A stretch of 5,331 nucleotides of DNA from an uncultured Asticcacaulis sp. (GTDB taxonomy: Bacteria > Pseudomonadota > Alphaproteobacteria > Caulobacterales > Caulobacteraceae), in assembly GCA_946480125.1 (NCBI GenBank), contig CAMLIY010000223.1:1-5331 (forward strand). Reading direction: 5' to 3'. Below are positions 1 to 5,324 of the stretch, one piece after another; the stretch's first letter is position 1; each line of letters starts with the position of its first letter. The notes beneath the pieces were generated by a model. It ran no database searches, was not told the DNA's origin, and saw only the letters and a list, made by a program, of their open reading frames with translations. A program made the position numbers and the translations under genes.

Positions 1-763
1 GTTCACGGAAGGCGTAACGCAGCGTCACCTCGTCGACATGCGGGTGACCGTCCCGGTCGCCGCCGATCCAGGAGCCCAGCTTAAGCACATCCGGCAGAGG
101 GCCTTCATGCGGGATATCGCGCCCCCATTCGGTATAAAGGGTCACCAGCGCCGGCAGGACCGAGCGCTTCACCGCACTTATCAGGTTATTGATTTCATCG
201 CGTACGGTGATGCGCTCCGGCCGGTTGAGGCGGGTATTCCACAGCAGGGCGACGGCACGGTAAAGATCATCCCCCAGCTGTTTCTTCTCACCTGGATTGG
301 CGGCGCGCTCATAGGCCTGAAGCAGATTGGCGATTTCGGTTTCGCGCTCTACAATCGAGGCGCGGCGCATTTCCGTCGGGTGGGCGGTAAAAACCGGCGA
401 AGCCAGAATGCTGCTTAGAATGCCATCGATCTGGAGCTTGTCGAGGCCCGACTGACGCGCCGAGGCCACCGCATTGGCCAGGCTGATCGGCTGCATGGAG
501 CCGTCTGCGCTTTCGAAACTGTCGATTTGGCCGAGCTGGCCGACATCTTCCGAAATGACTGACAGCATCGACAGGCAGGTCATGATGCGGGCGATATGGG
601 CCGCTTCTGATTCACTTAAGGTACTGAAATCGAAATGCTTGTCCTTGAGTGCCTCAACCTTGTCCATGACATCGGACTTGCCGAATTCGTGCACGGCTTC
701 ACTGAGAAAGCCATCGAGCAGGCCGATATGTTGCTTGACATGATTTAGAAGAGTGTCGGTCAT
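1..763 (-). CDS. ppc: Phosphoenolpyruvate carboxylase, N-terminal part (cut by window edge)
   Basis: This cytoplasmic enzyme adds bicarbonate to phosphoenolpyruvate, giving oxaloacetate and phosphate, and so refills the TCA cycle. I translated the reverse strand from ATG at 763 and the frame stays open for 254 codons to position 1. Two family signatures are visible: VFTAHPTEMRRASI at residues 124-137, with His128 matching the catalytic histidine of E. coli PEPC (His138), and GSWIGGDRDGHP at 230-241, matching the glycine-rich GSWMGGDRDGNP segment. The stretch LLWNTRLNRPERITVRDE at 173-190 sits where the family has its conserved W-T-R-P region. Family members are roughly 880-930 residues, so about 70 percent, including the second catalytic histidine and the C-terminal effector site, lies outside. 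The N-terminal distance to TAHPTE is about 10 residues shorter than in E. coli, which supports this start. No strong Shine-Dalgarno sequence precedes it. It is transcribed away from the plus-strand gene at 1172. Confidence 0.95.
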   Translation of the reverse strand, partial: MTDTLLNHVKQHIGLLDGFLSEAVHEFGKSDVMDKVEALKDKHFDFSTLSESEAAHIARIMTCLSMLSVISEDVGQLGQIDSFESADGSMQPISLANAVASARQSGLDKLQIDGILSSILASPVFTAHPTEMRRASIVERETEIANLLQAYERAANPGEKKQLGDDLYRAVALLWNTRLNRPERITVRDEINNLISAVKRSVLPALVTLYTEWGRDIPHEGPLPDVLKLGSWIGGDRDGHPHVDEVTLRYAFRE

Positions 764-1171
764 GATGCGATGTTCCAGGGGGCCCGTTAGGCTCGCTCAG
801 GTCACACTTTTCGTCGCAGAAACATAGACTTGCGGTCAGGTTTGTTCCGACGACGCGTGAGACGGTGTCAAGCCGGTTTATTGTTTTATGTTTCCTGATT
901 AGGCGCGATTTTTGTGCATCGCAAGATAACAAATTTTGCCGCTGTACAGGCGATATGGATAGTACGAATGAATCCAAAGCTTTGACTGCTATTGTCTGAC
1001 TTAATTTTTTTTCATAACCGCCCGTTGTTGACAAAGTTTCATTAGAAACAACAGGTTGCGGCACCCGCCCACCGGCCCCAGGGCATTTTATTACCGCCGC
1101 TTATTTGTTAAGATTTTTGCTGTAAAAACACTCGTCCATAACAAGCTTAAGAATAAGCAAGAGGGTGTCCC
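764..1171. other. Divergent intergenic region, no gene seen
   Basis: This 408-base AT-rich stretch separates ppc (minus) from the gene at 1172 (plus) and must carry promoters for both. On the minus strand, TTGCGA (924-919) and CTAATC (902-897) lie 16 bases apart and could be a weak ppc promoter. TTGACA at 1028-1033 (plus) has no good -10 partner. An inverted repeat, GTTTC-ATTA-GAAAC (1036-1049), lies directly beside it, and a T8 run lies at 1005-1012. A small hairpin GCTTA-AGAA-TAAGC (1145-1158) ends just before the ribosome binding site of the next gene. None of these is strong enough to name a transcription start. Confidence 0.5.
1036..1049. repeat. Inverted repeat GTTTC-ATTA-GAAAC, possible operator
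   Basis: Five-base arms with a four-base centre form a perfect interrupted palindrome in the middle of the divergent region. A longer overlapping pairing, TGTTG (1026-1030) with CAACA (1049-1053), is also possible. It adjoins TTGACA at 1028-1033, so a repressor or activator site is conceivable. There is no T-run after it on either strand, so it does not look like a terminator. The role is inference only. Confidence 0.3.
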
Positions 1172-1735
1172 ATGGCGAAAGCCACCTATCATCGTCATCA
1201 GCGCGTGTATGTCGAACCAGTCGGCACCTGGGCGGTCATCGACAAGGTCAATCCCGTCTGGGTCAAGGGTTTCGACGAACCCGTCCGCGTCACCTATGAT
1301 TGTGGTCTGGGTCGCGATTTCGCGGCCGAGGAACTGACGCCGGAAAACGCGGCTGAAAAAAATACCAATGACGCGCACCTGTCAAACTGGCGCCTGATGC
1401 GTGCCCGCAACAAATGGCAAACCCCTGAAGAAAGCCGCAACCATCCCTTCCCCGGCACCTATCCGATCGTTGTCACCGATGAAAATGACTGGGGCGGCTG
1501 GCGTGTGCCCGGCGCCGAATATGAACGCGACCCGGCCCTGATCGAAATGCAGGCCCGGCTGATCGCCGCGGCGCCCCACCTGCTCAAGCTGATCAAGGAC
1601 CTGCGGACCTATGCCCGCAATAACAGCGAGATCGATGACGACCTGATCGCTCTGGCCAAACGGGCCGACCAGTTGCGCCAGCATATCGAAACCGACACGA
1701 CGGATACACCGAAGGCCATCCGTCAAGCAGGTTAG
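1172..1735 (+). CDS. Conserved-looking protein of unknown function with phage-like ARLIAAAP segment
   Basis: The 187-residue protein has no signal peptide or membrane segment and is probably cytoplasmic. The start is well supported: AGAGGG at 1160-1165 is a good Shine-Dalgarno sequence six bases before ATG. Two parts can be seen. Residues 1-55 are rich in beta-prone segments (RVYVEPVGTWAVIDKV, PVRVTYDCGLGRDFAAEEL) and read like a small barrel, similar to proteins I recall from Caulobacterales but cannot name. Residues 97-148 contain YPIVVTDENDWGGWRV and then EMQARLIAAAPHLLKLIKDL, a segment closely like the 'ANARLIAAAPELLEAL' tail of many small phage and prophage proteins. Residues 150-175 are a charged helix with D-D-D and K-R. 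Codon use looks like that of its neighbours. It stands alone: ppc diverges from it and pepN follows after 207 bases. No function can be assigned. Confidence 0.85.
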   Translation: MAKATYHRHQRVYVEPVGTWAVIDKVNPVWVKGFDEPVRVTYDCGLGRDFAAEELTPENAAEKNTNDAHLSNWRLMRARNKWQTPEESRNHPFPGTYPIVVTDENDWGGWRVPGAEYERDPALIEMQARLIAAAPHLLKLIKDLRTYARNNSEIDDDLIALAKRADQLRQHIETDTTDTPKAIRQAG

Positions 1736-1745
1736 GCTTAAAGGT

Positions 1746-1773
1746 CGACCCCGGATTAAGGTACGTTTTTTTT
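1746..1773 (+). terminator. Weak intrinsic terminator candidate
   Basis: Ten bases after the stop of the preceding gene, CGACC (1746-1750) can pair with GGT-A-CG (1760-1765, A1763 bulged) around a nine-base loop. Eight T residues (1766-1773) follow directly. The T-run placement is right for an intrinsic terminator, but the stem is only five pairs with a bulge, so it may be inefficient or accidental. Confidence 0.3.
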
Positions 1774-1797
1774 GCGTTTCTAACGCCGGGATTAAGG
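1753..1797. repeat. Direct repeat GGATTAAGG, two copies 36 bases apart
   Basis: GGATTAAGG occurs at 1753-1761 and again at 1789-1797, each preceded by a CCGG- or CCGG-like run (CCGGATTAAGG and CGGGATTAAGG). Between them lie the T8 run and a perfect small hairpin GCGTT-TCT-AACGC (1774-1786). A looser relative, GGCTTAAAGG, lies at 1735-1744. A regulator binding site or a small duplication are both possible. Confidence 0.4.
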
Positions 1798-1827
1798 GCT
1801 TGCAACGCCCCCCAGGCCGTCGAACGC

Positions 1828-1837
1828 GGGACGTCCC
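1828..1837. repeat. Perfect 10-base palindrome GGGACGTCCC
   Basis: GGGACGTCCC is fully self-complementary. It lies in the gap between the unknown gene and pepN, about 105 bases upstream of the pepN start. An eight-base palindrome GGTCGACC (1743-1750) lies earlier in the same gap. Either could be a dimeric regulator site, but short GC-rich palindromes also occur by chance. Confidence 0.25.
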
Positions 1838-1880
1838 CTGTCTTCTTAATTTCACGCGTTTCACCTAAAATCGCATTGTA

Positions 1881-1930
1881 TCGCTTGAGCTTCTCTGAAA
1901 GAGTCCCATGTGGACTGAGACTTCAAGCGA
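1881..1930 (+). promoter_or_regulatory. Extended hairpin in the pepN leader
   Basis: A long imperfect stem can be drawn by hand. TCGCTTGA (1881-1888) pairs perfectly with TCAAGCGA (1923-1930). After a small internal loop, TCTC (1892-1895) pairs with GAGA (1917-1920). After a six-base left bulge, AGTCC (1902-1906) pairs with GGACT (1912-1916), closing a five-base CATGT loop. That makes 17 base pairs in 50 bases. It ends 12 bases before the pepN ATG at 1943 and has no T-run, so it is not a terminator. It probably lies in the 5' untranslated region and could affect translation or message stability. The alternative is a DNA-level site. Confidence 0.5.
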
Positions 1931-1942
1931 GACAGAACGAAT

Positions 1943-4591
1943 ATGCGCACCGATACGCCCCAGCCGATCAAACTCAGCGACTATAAGGCCCCCGACTTCC
2001 TGATTCCCGCCACGGAGCTGGATTTCGACCTGGCGCCGGAAGCGACGCGCGTGAAGGCGCGGCTCACCATCACGCGGCAGGGCGCTCAGGGTGCGCCGCT
2101 CGTCCTGATGGGTGAGCGCCTGAAACTGATCAGCGTGACCATCGATGGCCAGTCCGTTGACTACACCACGACCGACGAAACCCTGACGATCGCTAATGTG
2201 CCGGATCAGTTCGTGCTGGAAACCGAGGTCGAGATCAATCCGCTGAACAACAAGACGCTGGAGGGTCTGTATATGTCTTCCGGCCGCTACTGTACCCAGT
2301 GCGAGGCGGAGGGCTTCCGCAAGATCACCTGGTATCTCGACCGTCCGGACAGCCTGTCGAAATACCGCGTCCGCGTCGAAGCGCCAAAAGAAGGCTTCCC
2401 GCACCTGCTCTCAAATGGCAATCTGCTGGAAAAAGGCGACCTGCCGGATGGCAAGCATTATGCCCTGTGGGAAGACCCCTTCTTCAAGCCCTGCTATCTG
2501 TTCGCTCTGGTGGCCGGCGAACTGGACGTACTGGAAGACACCACAGTCACGATGTCCGGCCGGACGGTTGAACTGAAAATCTATGTCGATACCGGAATGC
2601 GGGACCGCGCCGTCTACGCCATGGACGCCCTCAAGCGCTCGATGAAATGGGACGAAGCGGTCTACGGCCGCGAATACGACCTCGACCTTTTCATGATCGT
2701 CGCCGTGCGCGATTTCAACTTCGGCGCCATGGAAAACAAGGGGCTCAACGTCTTCAACGCCTCCCTGCTGCTGGCCGATCCGACCACCGCCACCGACATG
2801 GACTATGAGCGCATCGAATCGGTGATCGCCCACGAATATTTCCATAACTGGTCGGGCAACCGCGTCACCTGCCGCGACTGGTTCCAGCTCTGCCTAAAGG
2901 AAGGCCTGACCGTCTTCCGCGACCAGGGGTTCTCAGCCGACATGCGCGGCCATGCCGTTTCGCGCATCAAGGACGTAAAGGCCCTCCGCGCCCGCCAGTT
3001 TCCGGAAGATTCCGGTCCGCTGGCCCATCCGGTGCGGCCCTCGGCCTATGTCAAGATCGACAATTTCTACACCGCCACCATTTATGAAAAAGGCGCGGAG
3101 ATTGTCGGCATGCTGAAGACGATCACAGGCCCTGGCGTTTATCGTCAGGCGCTCGATCATTACTTCGCGGCCAATGATGGCACCGCCGCCACGCTGGAAG
3201 ACTTCCTCGCCGCCTTTGAAGCCGTCACCGGGCAGGACTTTTCGCCCTGGCTGAAATGGTATACCCAGGCGGGCACACCCCAACTGACCATTTCGGCCGC
3301 TTATGACGCGGAGGCAAAAACACTTGCCCTGCGCCTCAGGCAGGCCACACCGCCCACACCGGGTCAGCTGGTCAAGACAGCCGTGCCGGTGCCTGTGCGT
3401 TTCGGTCTGCTGACCGCCGCCGGCGACACACAGACCTTCGGCTACGACGGCGCAAACGCAGCGGAAGCGCTTTATCTGCTGACGGAGGCCGCGGCGGAGA
3501 TCGTACTGACCGAAGTGAATGAGCCGCCCGTCCTGTCGATGCTTCGCCACTTCTCAGCCCCCGTCATTCTCACCGTGGACGAGCCGCAATCCCATGCTTT
3601 TGCTCGCTTCAAGGGCGACAGTGATCCCTTCAACCGCTGGGAAGCGGCCCAGGGCCTGGCCCGCGCCATCATGCTGGCCGAAACCCCCGATCCCGACCTG
3701 ATCGACGCCTTCGCGCAAGGGCTGGAAGCCACCCTGCTGGATGAGTCGCTGGATAATGCCTTCAAGGCCCTGATCCTGGGCCTGCCCACTGAGTCCGACC
3801 TGGCCCAAAGCCTGAGCCCGATCGATCCGATCTTCCTGCACAATAACCGTAAGCGCTTCAAAGCCGCGCTGTCACTGCGCCTGTTCGACACCCTGACCGG
3901 TCTTTACAAACACCTGGCCAGTGCGGACGCCTTCTCGCCAGATGCGGCCTCCGCCGGTCAGCGCGCTTTCCGCAACGCCCTGCTCGACCTGATGCTGGCC
4001 GGCCACAATCGCGGCGCCGATAATGCGGCCCCGGTCAATCTGGCCTTCCGTCATTTTGAAACCGCCACCAACATGACCGACATGGTGGGCGGACTGATTG
4101 CCCTGATGCACGTGCAGGGCCGCCCCTACACGGACGCGCTCGACGCCTTCTATACCCGTTTCAAAAATGAACCGCTGGTCATCGACAAATGGTTTTCGCT
4201 ACAGGCCGGCTGTCCGCATCCCGATACGCTGGCGCGGGTGCGCGCCCTCAGTCACCACCCCGATTTCGATGCCAAAACGCCCAATCGCTGGCGTGCCCTG
4301 GTGCAGGCCTTCGCCAATAATCAAAGCGTCTTCCATGCGCCTGATGGCGGCGGCTACGCCTTCCTTGTGGAACAGATTCTGGCCGTCGACACCTTCAATC
4401 CGATGACGGCGGCGCGTCTGGTCGAGCCTCTCAGCCGTTATCGCTTCTATGCCCGCCCCTACAGCGAAAACATGCGCCAGGCCCTGCAAATGATTACCGC
4501 CGCGCCGAACCTGTCGAAAAATGTGCTCGAACTGGCGAACAAAGCCGTGTCTAACGAACATGCCCGTGAAGATTCTGCCGAAGATAGCTAA
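1943..4591 (+). CDS. pepN: Aminopeptidase N, M1 family zinc metallopeptidase
   Basis: A cytoplasmic exopeptidase that removes N-terminal amino acids from peptides, completing protein turnover. All the M1 hallmarks are present, at the same residue numbers as in E. coli PepN: Gln119 and Glu121 (substrate N-terminus), GAMEN at 261-265, HEYFH at 297-301 with zinc ligands His297 and His301 and catalytic Glu298, third ligand Glu320 in LKEGLTVF, and Tyr381 in YEKGAE. The expected four domains fit: beta N-terminal (about 1-190), catalytic (about 190-445), small beta (about 445-545) and helical C-terminal. Length is 882 against 870 residues in E. coli; the extra is mainly an acidic tail (EHAREDSAEDS). 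Exact register with E. coli supports ATG 1943, although no strong ribosome binding site precedes it. Residue 260, a methionine in E. coli, is Phe here. No signal peptide. Tandem stops TAA TAG end it, 87 bases before the receiver gene. Confidence 0.98.
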   Translation: MRTDTPQPIKLSDYKAPDFLIPATELDFDLAPEATRVKARLTITRQGAQGAPLVLMGERLKLISVTIDGQSVDYTTTDETLTIANVPDQFVLETEVEINPLNNKTLEGLYMSSGRYCTQCEAEGFRKITWYLDRPDSLSKYRVRVEAPKEGFPHLLSNGNLLEKGDLPDGKHYALWEDPFFKPCYLFALVAGELDVLEDTTVTMSGRTVELKIYVDTGMRDRAVYAMDALKRSMKWDEAVYGREYDLDLFMIVAVRDFNFGAMENKGLNVFNASLLLADPTTATDMDYERIESVIAHEYFHNWSGNRVTCRDWFQLCLKEGLTVFRDQGFSADMRGHAVSRIKDVKALRARQFPEDSGPLAHPVRPSAYVKIDNFYTATIYEKGAEIVGMLKTITGPGVYRQALDHYFAANDGTAATLEDFLAAFEAVTGQDFSPWLKWYTQAGTPQLTISAAYDAEAKTLALRLRQATPPTPGQLVKTAVPVPVRFGLLTAAGDTQTFGYDGANAAEALYLLTEAAAEIVLTEVNEPPVLSMLRHFSAPVILTVDEPQSHAFARFKGDSDPFNRWEAAQGLARAIMLAETPDPDLIDAFAQGLEATLLDESLDNAFKALILGLPTESDLAQSLSPIDPIFLHNNRKRFKAALSLRLFDTLTGLYKHLASADAFSPDAASAGQRAFRNALLDLMLAGHNRGADNAAPVNLAFRHFETATNMTDMVGGLIALMHVQGRPYTDALDAFYTRFKNEPLVIDKWFSLQAGCPHPDTLARVRALSHHPDFDAKTPNRWRALVQAFANNQSVFHAPDGGGYAFLVEQILAVDTFNPMTAARLVEPLSRYRFYARPYSENMRQALQMITAAPNLSKNVLELANKAVSNEHAREDSAEDS

Positions 4592-4600
4592 TAGCTATTA
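4589..4600. repeat. Perfect 12-base palindrome over the pepN stop codon
   Basis: TAATAGCTATTA is fully self-complementary and contains both tandem stop codons of pepN. It arises within a direct duplication of ATAGCTA (4584-4590 and 4591-4597), and its last bases run into the TTAA half of the CtrA-like site that follows. It is too AT-rich and has no T-run, so it is not a convincing terminator. Confidence 0.35.
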
Positions 4601-4629
4601 ACCACTCTTAAGCATTGCTTACCTAAAAT
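4598..4629 (+). promoter_or_regulatory. Possible CtrA-type site and -10 upstream of the receiver gene
   Basis: TTAACCACTCTTAA (4598-4611) has two TTAA halves separated by six bases. The classic CtrA box of Caulobacterales is TTAA-N7-TTAA, so the spacing is one short, but the first half also resembles the TTAACCAT half-site. A -10-like CTAAAAT lies at 4623-4629, placing the TTAA pair over the -35 region, where CtrA commonly binds at promoters it activates. If real, transcription would start near 4636, giving a leader of about 40 bases. The site is inferred from pattern alone. Confidence 0.35.
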
Positions 4630-4651
4630 GCGTGAAACGGCGCTTTCGCGC
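4630..4651 (+). other. Small hairpin in the gap before the receiver gene
   Basis: GCGTGAAA (4630-4637) pairs with TTTCGCGC (4644-4651), including one G-T wobble, around the six-base loop CGGCGC. It has no T-run and lies about 27 bases before the start codon. It may be part of the leader RNA, or it may be a weak terminator remnant of pepN. The role is unknown. Confidence 0.3.
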
Positions 4652-4678
4652 GCTCTGCGCATGGCTTAGGAGAGACGA

Positions 4679-5248
4679 TTGGCAAGCCTCGAACGTGTCC
4701 GGTTCCTGGTAGTGGACGATAACGCCCACATGATCAATATCGTCAAAACCCTGCTGCGCGGGTTTGGTGTGACCCAGATATTCGAGGCGCGCGATGCCAC
4801 CGAAGCCTTCCACCGGCTGAAGCATGACGCCATCGACATATGCATCACGGATTACCAGATGGAGGTGCTGGATGGCGTTGAGTTCGTCAAGCTGGTGCGC
4901 AATTCATCGGACAGCCCCAACCGGTACGTGCCGATCATCATGCTGACCGCCCATTCGGAGCGCTCCAAAGTGATCAGCGCCCGCGATGTCGGCACCAACG
5001 AATTCTGCTGCAAACCCGTCACAGCCATAGAATTAAGGCGCAAGATCGTCGCTATTGTAGACTATCCGCGTCCGTTTATTAAAACCGCTACCGGCAGCTA
5101 TTTCGGTCCTGATCGCCGACGCAAGCAGGATCCGAAATATCATGGTGAGGAGCGCCGCGAAGGCTGGAGCGCGGACTACCGTCCGCCGGCCAATAATAGC
5201 AAAAAACGCCAATCAGGCCCCAGCAGCGGCACTTTCGACGAAGATTGA
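4679..5248 (+). CDS. Stand-alone CheY-like response regulator with basic GPDRR tail
   Basis: A 189-residue cytoplasmic signalling protein. Residues 6-127 form a receiver domain with all key residues: the acidic pair Asp13-Asp14 (VVDDN), the phosphate-accepting Asp58 (ITDYQM), Thr90 (MLTAH) and Lys112-Pro113 (CCKPV). There is no DNA-binding or enzymatic output domain. Residues 128-170 are instead an arginine-rich tail with two related motifs, GPDRR (143-147) and GEERR (156-160), then a low-complexity end. I recall such tails on single-domain receivers of Alphaproteobacteria, with no known function. The start is TTG: AGGAGA at 4668-4673 sits five bases before it, and the nearby ATG at 4661 runs into a stop after two codons. 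Two cysteines (110, 111) immediately precede the conserved lysine, which is uncommon. The cognate kinase is not in the window. It follows pepN after 87 bases, with a possible promoter of its own. Confidence 0.93.
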   Translation: MASLERVRFLVVDDNAHMINIVKTLLRGFGVTQIFEARDATEAFHRLKHDAIDICITDYQMEVLDGVEFVKLVRNSSDSPNRYVPIIMLTAHSERSKVISARDVGTNEFCCKPVTAIELRRKIVAIVDYPRPFIKTATGSYFGPDRRRKQDPKYHGEERREGWSADYRPPANNSKKRQSGPSSGTFDED

Positions 5249-5272
5249 CGCCGGCCAGGTCCCACGTAATAT
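5245..5272 (+). promoter_or_regulatory. Sigma-70-like promoter candidate for a gene beyond the right edge
   Basis: TTGACG (5245-5250), overlapping the stop codon of the receiver gene, and TAATAT (5267-5272) are separated by 16 bases. TTGACG matches the -35 consensus of Caulobacter housekeeping promoters, and TAATAT keeps the key T, A and final T of a -10. Any target gene lies outside the window. Confidence 0.35.
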
Positions 5273-5292
5273 TTAAGTTTATAAAACCTTAA
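5273..5292. repeat. AT-rich inverted repeat
   Basis: TTAAGTTT (5273-5280) pairs with AAACTTAA, taken from 5284-5292 with one extra base bulged, around an ATA loop. It is AT-rich, has no T-run and lies right after the promoter-like TAATAT. It may be an operator rather than a terminator. The two TTAA ends are too far apart to be a CtrA box. Confidence 0.25.
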
Positions 5293-5308
5293 GACTCTCG
5301 ACAATAGG

Positions 5309-5324
5309 TTAACGGCGCGTTTAC
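5309..5324 (+). promoter_or_regulatory. Near-consensus CtrA box (TTAA-N7-TTTA)
   Basis: TTAACGGCGCGTTTAC has correctly spaced half-sites of the CtrA pattern TTAA-N7-TTAA, with a single mismatch in the second half. It is the better spaced of the two CtrA-like sites in the window and lies downstream of the promoter candidate at 5245-5272. There it could repress that promoter, or activate one starting further right. Assigned by pattern only. Confidence 0.35.

Noticed and set aside
1028..1033. TTGACA as the promoter of the gene at 1172
   Set aside because: No acceptable -10 sequence lies 15-18 bases downstream, and the start codon is about 140 bases away.
699..1064. Open frame of 121 codons on the minus strand in the divergent region
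   Set aside because: It overlaps the first 65 bases of ppc in another frame, its composition is not protein-like (many Ser, Arg and Cys, no domain), and it has no convincing ribosome binding site. ppc is certain.
1056..1337. Plus-strand frame overlapping the start of the unknown gene
   Set aside because: It lies out of frame over the better supported gene at 1172, with no ribosome binding site and low-complexity Ser, Arg and Pro content.
1798..1814. GGGC-TTGCAAC-GCCC as a terminator
   Set aside because: Only a four-pair stem, and no T-run follows on the plus strand.
1865..2404. Minus-strand frame of 179 codons over the pepN leader and N-terminus
   Set aside because: It is the antisense shadow of pepN codon bias; the sense strand encodes a clear M1 aminopeptidase.
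2933..3550. Minus-strand frame of 205 codons inside pepN
   Set aside because: Shadow of a GC-biased gene; its His, Arg and Gly-rich, Cys-containing translation shows no domain.
4661..4669. ATG at 4661 as start of the receiver gene
   Set aside because: It reads ATG GCT TAG and stops at once; TTG at 4679 follows the ribosome binding site at the right distance.
5105..5166. Arginine motifs as the start of a PilZ c-di-GMP-binding domain
   Set aside because: PilZ needs a later [DN]-x-S-x-x-G motif and about 100 residues of beta barrel; neither follows the RR motifs here.
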